64,000 bases of DNA from Puffinus mauretanicus (lineage: Eukaryota > Chordata > Aves > Procellariiformes > Procellariidae), in the NCBI GenBank assembly GCA_023333565.1, contig JAJKFH010000948.1, forward strand, positions 4,724,001-4,788,000, given 5' to 3'. Below are positions 32,701 through 44,639 of this stretch, piece after piece. A model generated the notes under the pieces. That model was not told the origin of the DNA, ran no database searches, and saw only the letters and a list, made by a program, of their open reading frames with translations. Position 1 is the first letter of the stretch. Every line of letters starts with the position of its first letter. The translations under genes were made by a program, and so were the position numbers.

Positions 32701-35394
32701 ACATGAAGGACATGTGCCTTCATCCTTTGCATCCTTTCTGACTAGGTCAGAATATTGCTGTGGTTAGAAATATACCAAAAGCCTTAAATAAAAGTGACTT
32801 TTCCACATATCTGGTCAATGAAAGATGAATGCTGATTCCCCATGCTTAATGGAGCATGGGGTATACCTTCAGTAGTGTTTGGTAGGGACTTGGTTTTTTA
32901 TGCCAACACATAAATGAATTGCTAAAGTGAGTCACAGATTCTTCCTCTATGCTCTGCTATGCCTTTTTATCTCTGGTCTCCAAGTAAATCATAAAGCTCT
33001 TATTTGTGCATCTTCCATGGACATTTCTTCAAAGACTCAGTGAGGTAATAATTTGGAAAAGAAAAATTATACAGCTTCATTTATTTGTGTTGGGATACTG
33101 TCTGACCAATCAACCTTGACCAAACTTATATTGAAGTTTATATTACAACCTCCCTACGCACCCCTCCCTTCCTGTAACAGCGAACAAAGCACAGTCAGCA
33201 GAAGAAAAGCTGGCTTACCCCTTAGGCCTTTTAATGTAAAGTGAGATGTTGTAGAGTAAAAGTACCAACATAATAGTTTAAAATAAATGGCCAGCTTTTG
33301 TCCTGAGCCAGCTAAGGCCCCATCAGACCTTCTCATCTGTCAGTGCTACTGTTGGAAACAGCAGTCTTCAGCAGAGTAGAGAGCTGAAATGGTAAACCCC
33401 TCACCAGATCTTGTCTGTCCTGCCCTTTGGTTAGTTTAAGTAGCTGGTAGCAGGATGATTACATCCCTACCTCATCTGCCTGAAGTCCAAGGTCCCAACT
33501 CAACTAAGAACCCACCACCCTTCTCTTCACACTCATGTATTCTCATCCTAACACACCCCTGTCAGCCTAAAATCTCTCTAACGGGTGTCACAAAAGGAGA
33601 AATTTACTGGTGTCCCATTTGAGAGGTACTCACTCCTCCTTATATTTAGCTAAGATGAATAATAGATAATGAGGTAGCACAGTCACCACTAGAGAGAGCT
33701 CTGATACTAGAATTATTATCAAGTCCTATTTTATCTAAGTTCCTATTGCAAAGTTCAGGGGCAGTTGCTTGAATGGATGGAGTGTCAAAAAGGGAAGAGC
33801 AATACAAAAAGAAGGAACTTCAGTGTGTTAGGGAAGATTTTAGACTTAATGTTATTGGACCGTGATTGGTCTATAGAAAGGGGAGAGAGTATTTTTCTAG
33901 TTTGGACTCTTTCCACTTTAATTCAGCAGTTTTTTGACACTCCACTTGCAATACTTATTGCTGCTCAGCTGCTCTGCTTCATGGTTTATGACTTGATATT
34001 GCTTTCAGGGGAATATAGGATGAAAATAGAATACTGGAATTTGGGGGGGAAAAGTGATTTATGAATCATGCCATTTATTGGTGGTTTATACTTCAGTAAA
34101 AGTTTATGCAATTTTCAGAAGTAACTCGGTATATCTATGGTTTTTGACTATTTAAATGGGAAGTATCTCTGAGCATTCCTCTTTCGTGAACACCAGAAAA
34201 TAAACATACCTGAGATACCAACACTGTCCAATAATGTTTGTGCCTTTATTATCATAGTTCAGTGCATCTTTACTGAATGGGAGATAAGAATCATGTAAAG
34301 ACAGAAACTGGCAATGCTTGAATAAGTAAGGCCAAGAAGGCAATTCCATTGTTTTTATAAATACTGCAGGAAAGGTACCACAAAAGCAATTTGGTGAATA
34401 TTCTTCTAATAGCCTCTTAAATGTGATCTCTCTTTGTCATTGCACCACAATGTAGGGGTAGGGCCAACATGACAGTCTGTACAAACTGTGTGAGTAAAAC
34501 AAGGATCAAATAACCTGAACCAAAGCTGACAAAATAGAAGCCAGTGTCCAAAACCTGTATTTCAAAGCCATACTCAGTCTCCATTCATTCCATGTGCTTC
34601 TGTAGTCCCTCAGCTTGGGATCAATCCCCCCTGCAGCTAGGAAATATGATTATAGCTTCAAAATGTCTCGACTTCTTATTTAGTTGGGAATTCTTTTTGT
34701 GAAAGACCCCTGACCTTCCTCATAAACTTCCTTCTGTGGGAGACTGAGAACAGACACTACCCTTCCACTTCTAGCAGAAGGGGACAGTCATTTTAGTTTC
34801 CTTCCAAGATAGCTAGGTGTTCCTCTATCCTCATCTGTAGCAGTTATCTACAGGCAGGCTCTCCATCACCTCTTTCAATCCCAGCAAAATGTACTGTTTG
34901 TTAAACAAAATGGTTAGTAATCTCTGTACAAGAACTTTTAACAGATCTCAAACTGGGGCCATTTCAGAATATTTCTGTGTTTTCATCTTTTGGGGGTGTG
35001 TGTGAGGGTTAAATATGTCTTTCTTTTCATCCTCAGAACTGTTGTCTTTATTGTTTGTCTCTCCATTTTTGTGGAGAACTTAATATTGCAGTTTTTTGCT
35101 TATGTGCAAACATCATGTAACTTCAGACCCCCACAGGTCTGAAGAAGAAAGTGCTAATTAATTTGTCAGACCTTGTCCCTTGGAGAAATTCCACCAGAGA
35201 CATCAACAGCATTTCTATTGACAAACTCAGTGGTGAATGTTACCAGTGTCTATACTGATTCTTACTGGAAAATGTAAGTTCATTTCGGATTGTAGACATT
35301 GTTTATTTGGATAAATAAATGGCTGGCAGCGTTCAAGACAATGTAAAGTCCACAAGGTACCGTGGTCCTATACATTTTTCAAAAATTCAGAGAT
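29765..35394. other. Non-coding sequence right of the provirus
   Basis: AT-rich with a purine-rich patch at about 32188-32250. Open frames are under 100 codons without recognisable domains. No repeat family was recognised by eye, though old repeats may escape detection. Confidence 0.45.
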
Positions 35395-35420
35395 GACAAA
35401 ATTTTAGCCTAACTAACAAC

Positions 35421-35687
35421 ATGTATCAGGATGCTTTGAGACTGGAAAATGCAAATGAAAAATTGGATTTATTTGAAGTAGAAAAGAAGTTACAAAAGTT
35501 TCAGATACAAGAAGAGATGGCTGAGATAAATATGAAAAATTAGCATAGACATTTAGAAATACAACCAAAAAAAGTTGAGAAGCAAATATGTTACAAAAGA
35601 CAGGGACATAGAATGCAAGACCTGCAAATGCTTTTGATTTAAGAAGATAAAGAAAATAGAGAGCCTTTTAATTGTGACAGAGAGTGA
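35421..35687 (+). pseudogene. Degenerate coiled-coil-like reading frame
   Basis: An 89-codon stretch in one phase from ATG 35421 is interrupted by TAG (35541), TAA (35640) and TGA (35685). Between stops it is rich in E, K, Q and L with heptad-like spacing (ALRLENANEKLDLFEVEKKL, then HRHLEIQPKKVEKQI). That is unlike the neighbouring AT-rich DNA. It may be a relic exon or retrocopy of a coiled-coil protein, or part of an unrecognised element upstream of the CR1 fragment. I cannot name a parent gene. Purine-rich sequence alone can imitate this composition. Confidence 0.25.
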
Positions 35688-35949
35688 ATACAATTCAGAG
35701 ATGGATTTGTTGGTGATGGTGGAGTTCTATAATAATTGATTAGAACCCCAGAAAATGCATCAGGCAAACCATGAGTTATGAACATTTAAGTAACTCAGGA
35801 CCAAGTGAAACTTATCACAGAATGCTTGAAGAAAAAGCTGAAGTAACCTCTGAAAGATTATCTTTAATATATGATGAAAGATCAAGGTGGTCTTCACAGT
35901 GCTGGAGAAAATAAAATTAGTAGCTCTCTTTAAAAACACAAAGCAGAGA

Positions 35950-36310
35950 AAAGAAAATAAAGACTGGTCAGTGTAAATTTAAAATGCATTACTGAAGAGG
36001 AAATTACTAACCAATACATCTATGAGCACCTAGAAAATAACAGGATGATGAGAAGCACCCAAAGTGGCTTTTTCAGGAACAAATTACATCAAACCAATCT
36101 CTTTGCCTCACTTAGCTGACAAAAGGGAAGCAATGGACACCACATATTGACTATAATATGGCTTTTGATGTTCAAGACGTTCTCAACCCCCACAGCCCAC
36201 AGGAAGGTGTCCCACAGGAAGATCCCACAGGAAAGTGGGACAGATGAGACCATCGTGAGGTAAGTGCACAAATGGTTAGTAGGACGATGCCCAGCTTTGC
36301 AAACAACTCA
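35950..36310 (+). mobile_element. Old CR1 LINE fragment (ORF2 reverse transcriptase)
   Basis: Broken translations resemble the CR1 reverse transcriptase middle: a block like HLENNRMMRSTQSGFFRNK, then LHQTNLFASLS, and farther on DETIVR*VHKWLVG. All lie in plus orientation and are separated by stops. The region between is shortened and partly replaced by CCCACAGGAAG repeats (36188-36237). It is old and highly diverged. Confidence 0.6.
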
Positions 36311-36809
36311 GAAAGATCATTGTGAAGAAAAAGGGAAAACAGTGGGAAAGGTGTCAGCAGTATATTTGAATTAGTCTTTCAACCTCAAACATCTCCTCAT
36401 TTTACCCATAGATACATTGGAAACTTGAAATAATTAAGTTTGTTTACTCCCTAAAGAAGAAGGCTGAACATGTGTGTGTATGGGAAGAGGGAAGAGATGA
36501 CATATGACAGTCCTCCAGTTGATCAAATGCTGGTACAAAGTGGACAGAAGGCTGACCAGCAGGCAGGAGAGGCAGCAGGCTGCGGGGACTATTGCTTTCT
36601 TTCCCGGGATACTTGGACTCTGCTTGCAGCTGCTTTGAGTACAACGGCAGTGACCGTTTCGTCTGTGTTCTCCTGCTTAACGACTTCCATGAAGCCTGCC
36701 CTTAGAAGTAAGTGTACAGCATAGAGGGAGAAAAATGTGTAGTGCCTTGGAAATTACACATGAAAGCAGCATGTTTTAAAAATTAGCATGGTGTATCTAT
36801 CTAAAAAGT
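36311..36809. other. Non-coding sequence, nothing recognised
   Basis: A short open frame at 36470-36724 has no recognisable domain and no supporting context. Confidence 0.4.
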
Positions 36810-36936
36810 ACCAGTTTCACAGCTGTAACCATTAACTTTTTACAGCATCTTTTATAAACAGGTTCTTAAAATACTCATGGGTTTCTCTTTGGTAAAAAAT
36901 GCAAAACAAACCTGAGATTTGAATGAACTCACTTGA
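36810..36936 (+). repeat. Diverged direct repeat, copy 1
   Basis: About 127 bp starting ACCAGTTTCACAGCTG and ending CTCACTTGA recur at 38064-38189 in the same orientation at roughly 85% identity by eye. Similarity stops abruptly at both ends. Confidence 0.8.
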
Positions 36937-37682
36937 AGTCAATAATATTATGCTGATTTACCCCAGCTGAACATCTATACCAGGATTGTATATATAGGAA
37001 TATAACATTATTCAGTAAAATCAAACACATAACACAGCTAAGCTACTCTGAGTAAGAAATTCATGTCTCTAAAGAGGTTTTAGTATTGTCTAGTGAACTG
37101 CAGTGGTTTGAAATATAGCTATTGTCATGTATTTTATCTGCTCCACAATCCTCATTTGTGTAAACTGCTGTTCATACGAAAAATGCCCAGAACTGATATT
37201 TGGAAGTAAAGACTGAAGTGTTCATTTTTTCACGCTGCTGGTGTTTTCATCAGATCAATGACATTCTCTTGATTTACACCAGCAGAGTTCTGTTATAATT
37301 ACATTAAACTATAATTAAAGAAAGGAAGGAAAAACTAAGAAGTAAAATATGGTATCAAAATTTCTTTTCAAGGGAGGTTTGGAAAGAGACAGACAGTGAG
37401 GCAAAGGAGTACCAGAAGGAATCTGTGTGTTGTAGAACCTGAAATTTCTCACATCATCAAAGCTATGTCTGAATATAGCAAGACTTTATCTCCATATATT
37501 AAAAAAGCAGCAGTTAATGTCCTGAAGGGATTGAATGCACAGTTGATACTTCCAGTACACATAAGGAAACTTGGAGGCAACTTTGAAAGAGGGAGGAAAA
37601 GGCAGATGCTGAATCCTGCAGGGAACAAGGAAACCAGAGCCATTTTTGCCTCTGGAAGAGACTCACACTCTTAGACCAGTCT
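36937..37682. other. Non-coding spacer between repeat copy 1 and CR1
   Basis: A purine-rich section with an open frame of about 90 codons (37396-37674) overlaps a minus-strand frame; neither has recognisable motifs. Confidence 0.4.
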
Positions 37683-37880
37683 AGAATAGAAGAGACTATT
37701 TCAGTTGGAAGGGTCCTACAATGATCATCTGTTCCAATTGCCTGACCAATTCAAGGCTGACCAAGTTAAAGCTTGTTGTTAAGGGCATTGTCCAAATGCC
37801 TCTTAAACACTCACAGGCATGGGGCATCAACCACCACGCTAGGAAGCCTGTTCTCTTGATTTGGGTTCCTGTGAGAGACT
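37683..37880 (-). mobile_element. CR1 LINE fragment (3' part), minus strand
   Basis: GTTGGAAGGGTCCTACAATG, CCAATTGCCTGACCAATTCA and ATTGTCCAAATGCCTCTTAA form the reverse complement of the end of CR1 ORF2 and its 3' UTR. This is an older subfamily than the copy at 19650. No intact tail repeat is visible at the left end. Confidence 0.8.
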
Positions 37881-38063
37881 TGCAGATTTCCTCGTCAGCC
37901 AAACACTGAGAATTGAGAAATTCATGGACACCACAGTGGAAGGTACACATGCAATTTAAGGCTAGTAACTCATGACTGTTTCTGTCACGCAAGTAGGATG
38001 CAAACACTGATTTCAAAATAAATGGAGTCAGGGAGGTTGGGATAGGGATAGAGACATTAAAGC

Positions 38064-38189
38064 ACCAGTTTCACAGCTGCAACCATTACAACTTTATAGC
38101 GTCTTTTATAAGCAGGTTCTTAAATATTCACAGCTTTCTCTTTGGTAAAAATTGCAAAACAAATCTGAGATTTGAATAAGCTCACTTGA
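38064..38189 (+). repeat. Diverged direct repeat, copy 2
   Basis: Partner of 36810-36936, 1.25 kb downstream in direct orientation, with a CR1 fragment between them. Shared blocks include TCTTTTATAA.CAGGTTCTTA and TTTCTCTTTGGTAAAAA. Differences are mainly substitutions and small indels. Confidence 0.8.
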
Positions 38190-41100
38190 TACAGGGAAAG
38201 AAGAGCAACACCAACATGCAGATCTGTAGGACTAAGGCATTTCTGCTTAAAAGAAAATTCTTGGAGGGGACTAATGGCCAAGTTCTGGCAATATTCAAGG
38301 GTCAAACATGAGGATTAGTTACTTTCTTAATTGGGTGGATGAGGAAGAAACATTTGATGATTTGAACCTTTGTGGGACAGATTGTAAAGATGGAAGACTT
38401 AATTGCATGTGAATTTCCTAACCTAGATACAAACTTGTAATTGTATAAACATTTGCTTAAAGTTAGCATTTCTGTGTATATTTGAGCAAATCTTATTGGC
38501 AGTCATAGTTTTTACTTTCAGTTTGAACTAAATTGCTATCCCCTCCAGCATAGGAACAAATGTGTTATCTTGAAGAGCTTCATCTATATAACTGCACCTG
38601 TACTCCGTTGTCATTTGCCCACACAGAGGTGGGCACATAGGAATATTATCAAACAAAACCAGAAATTAGTTTTGCAGCAGGCATTACAAATTGATTGTGT
38701 ATTTTCTTGTTATTGGGTGTCCTGTAGAGGTATCTTTAACAGCATGATAATGTCAGCTTCTCGTTTGAGTAGCAACCAATTCTTACTAAAATTTACAAAA
38801 TTTACTGTGAATTTACAAAAGAATCTTTAAAAACTCAGAACCAGATGGCAAAGAAGAAGAGGGAATGTGTTGCACTTAATGTACATGAATTTTAACCCAA
38901 TCTCAAGACATAAGAAGGCATGGTTTTTTAATATTTGAGTCTAGTACATCTACCAAGTGCTAAATATTTAGGACTGGCCCATAGCAAAACTAGGTATGAA
39001 AAAGTAGAGGCTGAAAACAGAAGAATGTCAAGTTGATAAATCAGTTGATTTGGAACCGAGAAGAAATCATGAAACAAGAGGTAAAAGATACAAAAATAAT
39101 ATCAATTAGTAGGAAAGAGGCTCTGACAAGAAGGTACCAAACAATATCTGGCTAGTTCTGAAGGCAGCTGATGGTACTGTCAAACCCCATCTATAATGAA
39201 AGCAAGGAATGCAAACAGACATTCACTAACCTTGTGAATTTGCAAGGCAACACAACCTTTGGTGGTACAAGATGCTGAAACTTTGGAGATCTGGGCCAAC
39301 AGAAAATGTACCAGCTGTTGAACAGGTGAAAACAGGGGGCAAGTTCAGAAGAAAAGACATATTTCACGTTTTCTGTAACATGAGCCAGCTTTGGAAATTC
39401 TCCAGCAATTCAAAAGATGTGAAAAAATCTTCACAACAACTTCACTATTGCAGTCAATCCTTGTTCTGTCAGACATATTTAAAGAAAATGACAAAAAAAT
39501 AGAATATTTCATCTTCGTATGATTTATTTAGAACACAAAATTCAGCTCTTTGCTGTAGTTCTTTCTTTCCCAGTCCTTCTGGATTTCTTTTTTCAAAATC
39601 GACAGTCAAAAATCTGAAACAAAGTACATACTGTAGCGACATTTTACTTTCCCAAACTATTTCAAGGGAGAATAGTCTGGTTTCTAACAAACTCAGAGTG
39701 GTTTTGCCAGCACTCACTGTATTTCACCTTTTTTTAAACATTCTATTGACAGTTTTTACTTAAACTTAGGCAAGCAGAATGGTAAGGTACCTTGAATACT
39801 GACCGAGACACCATTATTTTAAGGTCTAATTTATGATCAGTCTGCTTTTTTGATCCCTAATACAGCCTAATTGTATTCAGTGTATTTGTCCTCTCAAAAG
39901 AATGGAGGGGCAATTATTACATTGAATTCATAAAGCATGCTGAACCTTGCTAATGCACTACCCACCAGACTAACCTGTCTATTGCAGTCACTTCTTCCTC
40001 TTTGGTCTCCAACTAGGGCAGCAGTTTTCTCTGTCACACACTTGTGAAGAAAAAAGGGGGAAAAAAAAGAGATTTATTGTATCTCTTCAGGTTCACAAAT
40101 GTCTCTCCTTCAGCAGCAATGCCAGGAAGTTGTAAACATATATAAAGCCTTTTAGTTTAAGTACAGTCTCTTAATTAAAAGTATTCTCTCTCTTAAATAT
40201 AGCTCTCTCAATTTAAATCTAGTAACATTTTGCCCTGGTGGCAGGTATCCAGATCCATCGTTACAGCACAAGATGATTCAGTGGCTTTCTAGCCCCACAA
40301 GACTCTTTACTTTATCAAAAGCATGGCAGAGGAGTAGACAGGAAGTAAAATGATGAGGGAATAATTGAAACACAGGAGCTAAACACACCAAAACCAAGAA
40401 AGCTGACTCGATTAGTAAGTCAGAACTGCTGACTGAGGGAAGCATCCATACCAAAGAGCTTGGTATTACCTAAGGGAGTTGTGCAAAAATGGCTGATTGA
40501 CAGAGAGGTAGAGAAAAGAAAAATTGATTCTATCTTAAAGAGAGGCTGTGAAAGACACAAATTTTTCCTCAAGACTGTACTGGGCATTGCTTGTTGTAGT
40601 CTTTGCAGGCACCATTTTTTTTCTGTTTACTGAAGACCTTGTACCTTCTCATTAAAACTAAATTAACTAAACACAAAAGTAATAACTGGGTGAAATTTTG
40701 CCAAAATGAACGCTAACACACACCCCCTTTTTTCCTTAGTTTTGATTTTGATTTTATTTTTGGACAATAATAATATTATGAAAACAAGAATGACAGTCCC
40801 ATTGATACTTGAAAATATGTTTTTCTTCTTAACCGCACATTAATTTTTTCCCGAGCTACCTCAGGAGATTGATAATATCATGTGCAGTCTGTCACTGTTC
40901 AGCATTTGGACCAGATCAGTAGTATCTGGAAGTCAGTCAGACCTTTGAAGTGCTAAATTACTGGACTGAGTTCTGTCCTCGATAAAAGATAACAGCATCA
41001 CCACTCATGTTACTGACATGCTGCTTGGTCTGAAACTGAGTCAAAGAGAGAATGTTTTGGGAATGCTTTGGGAACTCTGCAGAAGTTCCTAACTAGTCTC

Positions 41101-41925
41101 TCCCATCTGGAATGATCTCTGAAGATTGTGCAAAAACCTTGTAAAGGCACTTCTGTGATTACTGCACATGCCAAGTCTGCTGGAAGGATATGCAGAAGAA
41201 TTCTGTTTCTCAGATTACCAACATGCTATTTCTCCTGAAAGATGAACTCCTTTCTATTAAGATACATTTCTAATAGATACAATTTGCTAATCTTCTAAAC
41301 TAATATAAAGCCCAGAGAAAGTAGACCAGTGTATTTGTTTCTGAGGGAAGGTAAGTGACATAAATCTGAATAAATTATCCCTCGTATATGTAAAAAATAA
41401 GGAGAAACTTTGGTAACGTGGGGAAATAGAGCATTAAAAGCTTTAGACACCAGGATATGTGAGAATATTTTCAATGCACACACTTTTAAAAAGCATCCAA
41501 ACTATTAACATGCTTATTAGAGATTTGGTACTGATATTGTCAGACTGGAGAAGAGGACATGAGGAACAAGATATGTTTTATTCTATAATGGAAACTGTTG
41601 TTGAATCCAAATTTGCCAAGGAATTAAGCAACAGCAGCGGTAGCAAAAGAAACACATAAACAAGATGACAAAACACAAGAACAAAAAAATGCAGCCATGC
41701 TGGACATCCTTAGCTATCAGCTCAGCTTTATCCTGAGCTGAATTCAGAAACAGTAAGTCTCCCATTTCCAAATTACAACATTTGATCATATTTTAAAAGC
41801 ATGCTTCTACCACCTGTTCTTACACTGATGAGCACCTGCATGATTTCCATTTTACCAAGGGAGCTATCAATATTGCAAAGCACATCGCAGTGTGAGCAGT
41901 GGTGGCATTAATGAATACCAATAGT
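38190..41925. other. Non-coding sequence, no gene seen
   Basis: AT-rich, with short frames only. No known repeat or exon was recognised. Confidence 0.45.
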
Positions 41926-41929
41926 GGGT

Positions 41930-42050
41930 GGACTGATGATCCAGCACTAGCATGCCTGCCGCTTTCGGTAATCAGGATTCAATTCCTTGCTCTGCCACCA
42001 GCTTCTACAGCATTAGCAAAGTTACATAAGTTAAATCTGTTTGGAGGATG
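41930..42050 (+). mobile_element. tRNA-derived SINE relic (CORE-SINE/MIR-like)
   Basis: GGATTCAATTCCTTGCTCTG followed by CCACCA is the B-box region of the tRNA-derived SINE head found in amniotes. GATCCAGCACTAG upstream fits a decayed A-box area. Downstream, GCAAAGTTACATAAGTTAAA fits the core motif of these SINEs. It is ancient, with no flanking duplication visible. Assignment to MIR or another amniote SINE is not possible by eye. Confidence 0.6.
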
Positions 42051-42059
42051 TAGACGGAT

Positions 42060-43970
42060 GCGAGTTCAGTCTCACAAAGTTTAAACTGAACATTCTGGAA
42101 GCTCTTGAACAGCAGTAGTTAAGCGCTGCTAAACTAATATCCATTGCCTTTCAGGAGCTATGTACCATGCCACATTAGAGCAACCATTTGGCTTCTGTTC
42201 CAGAACTGGCTCATGTCCTACCATATGATGGCACAGTGAGTTCATGTTGTGGACTCCCAGTAATCTCATACTATTTCAATTTTTGAATTAGCATATTTTG
42301 AGAAGTGATTTCTCTTTGAGACATGGTAACTCACCATAACTCGCCATCTGCGTGCTTCTACCCTTTGGGAAAGTCAAACGGTAGGAGTCAGGTGAAATTT
42401 CCTTTAAGTCATGTTGTATTATCTATCACTGTGATAGCTAATAAACCACTCTGAATGGCTGGATTACACAGGCGGTTTCTGGGAGTCGTCTGAAAGCCTC
42501 CATTGCCCTTCGGAAACACCAATTTGGAAACACAAAGCCAACACCAATTTGGCTGGTCAAGCTGACACCAGTGGGAATTCTTCTCTGAGCAAGTCAGATG
42601 TGAAGTTAGGTGGCAAGAGGGGAAAAAACTTTAATCTTGCCTTGCCTTGCTTCACTTCAGTCTAATCCACACTGCCTTTTTTCTGTGAGGAAGCCACAGA
42701 CATGGGTCTCTGTAGCCCTTCCCTTTCGTTTAGACTGAGGTTATAGCACCTCTCCTAAGCCTTGCAATGACTGACCCTTGAGAGCAAGATCATGGGATTC
42801 CCCTCCCTTACGAAAACATGTTTTTTAAGCAGATATAAGGTACACTTTATAGGGCAATAGTTTATTATTATAAGCCTTTTTTGTTGTTTGTTTTTTCCGT
42901 TATTTTCGGATAATGATTATATGAAAAAGTAAAGAATTTTCCTTTCAGTATTTTCCATTGAAACAAAAGAAAGTAAGAGAAGCTAGATAGTTGTGCTTTT
43001 CTGAGGAATAGCCTTATATCTAACTTTAACCTGTTAAAATTGCATATTTATCCTAATTCTTTATAATACTCAACTGGACCAAAACAATATGAATTTTCAA
43101 GCCAGGTGGGTTTTTGAGCTGTGTCATATAAGAAAAATCATTCTCTTTCAGACTTTTTTCCTTTTATCTCTTTCCTCAAAGTAGCAGTTTTTTATTTTAT
43201 GACATATTTGGTGAATTTTTTCTTTGATGCAATTTTTCTTTAATGAAGAAGTTCTTTTTTTAAAAAACATTTTTTCTCTCTCTCTGTCTCTCTTTGTCTC
43301 TCTGTCTCTGTCACACTCCTCTTTTGTATGGTAAACATACTTACACTTAAAAGATCAAATACGAGCAAAGATATTATTCTAATACATACAGCTGAACAAC
43401 ATCAGATATGCCTACATGGCACCTACACAGATGCCAGAAATTGATATATTAGGGAAACACATAAATCCTGTTATGTGTCAAACTATTCCCTTTTCCACCT
43501 ATTTTTCCATTATAAAAAGAAAGCAATAGGAACGGTACGATGTACTCTGACAGAGACTACCAGATATGCTACCATGGAGGCAAGCATGCATTAACACTAT
43601 TGTATGAATTATTTATGTGAATAATCACTATTATGAATTCAACTCTGTCTTTATACATTTCCTAGTTATTCATAATAATTCACATGTTAGTGGGAAGATT
43701 TTTAAGCACCTGAACTGTTTGTGAATTGTTAAGGTTGACCGTATATTACATGCGGTACAACACAGTTTGTCTAGATCAGATGGTACTTTTGTTTCCCTTG
43801 ACCGGATGCCTGAGCTATGTAAGTAAGAAAATAATGATTAGTTCCAAATGGAAAAGGAGCACTCTTGCTTTGTGCTCCATAATCCTCATTCAGTGAAACC
43901 TTTATCTACATGTTTATATCCATTGAGCTTGATGGGTAAACAGCACAAAATTTGTGAAGATAAGCACATT
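42060..43970. other. Non-coding sequence with a CT-rich microsatellite
   Basis: Contains a short duplicated ACACCAATTTGG block (about 42518 and 42542) and CT/GTCT repeats at 43273-43312. No gene is recognised. Confidence 0.45.
43273..43312. repeat. (CT)n/(GTCTCT)n simple repeat
   Basis: Low-complexity pyrimidine dinucleotide run, interrupted by G's. Confidence 0.85.
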
Positions 43971-44005
43971 CACAAGATCTGTGCATGAAAGCATACAGCA
44001 CACAT

Positions 44006-44358
44006 TCCTCCTTTCCTTTTTCCTTTCCTTTCCTTTCCTTTCCTTTCCTTGCCTTGCCTTGCCTTGCCTTGCCTTCCCTTCCCTTCCCCCTTCCCTTCCC
44101 CCCTTCCCTTCCCTTCCCTTCCCTTCCCTTCCCTTCCCTTCCCTTCCCTTCCCTTCCCTTCCCTTCCCTTCCCTTCCCTTCCTTCCCTTCCCTTCCCCCT
44201 TCCCTTCCCTTCCCTTCCCTTCCCTTCCCTTCCTCCCTTCCTTTCCCCTCCTCCCCTTCCCTTCCCTTCCCTTCCCTTCCCTTCCCTTCCCTTCCCTTCC
44301 CTTCCCTTCCCTTCCCTTCCCTCTTCTCCTCTCCTCTCCTCTCCTTTCTCTTTTCTCC
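44006..44358. repeat. Pyrimidine pentanucleotide array, mainly (CCCTT)n
   Basis: About 350 bp of almost pure pyrimidine on the plus strand. Successive sub-arrays are TTTCC (to about 44049), CCTTG (to about 44073), a long CCCTT array with a few phase slips, and CTCCT at the end. All frames remain open because the unit lacks stop codons, giving spurious proteins of 110-150 residues on both strands. This is expanded simple repeat, not a gene. It may form triplex or other non-B structure. Confidence 0.97.
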
Positions 44359-44639
44359 TGATACATAGTGTCAACCCATGGATGATGATGTAGAGATCTA
44401 GGTATGTTAAGAATTAGGAAATCTCTTGGGACAGTGGCACCTTACACAGGAAGGACAGCTGCACCCTAGTTATAATGGATACATAATACATAAAAATAAG
44501 AAAGTTAGTAAAAACAAAGCAAAGGAAAAAGCTGAAGGGATAAATCCAAAAAGGATGAAAACTGGAGTTAAAAAAATACTGTATCAGAAGACTAGGTAAA
44601 ACTAAACAAAAAAATAAGAAAACAAAACTGTCCAGATAA

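Noticed and set aside
36470..36724. 84-codon plus-strand frame as a possible host exon
   Set aside because: No conserved domain, no convincing splice context, and an overlapping minus-strand frame of similar length.
43914..44393. Long open frames on both strands (up to about 150 codons) of repeating KGREG or LPFPS units
   Set aside because: They are produced by the stop-free pentanucleotide array and are open in most phases on both strands; there is no gene.
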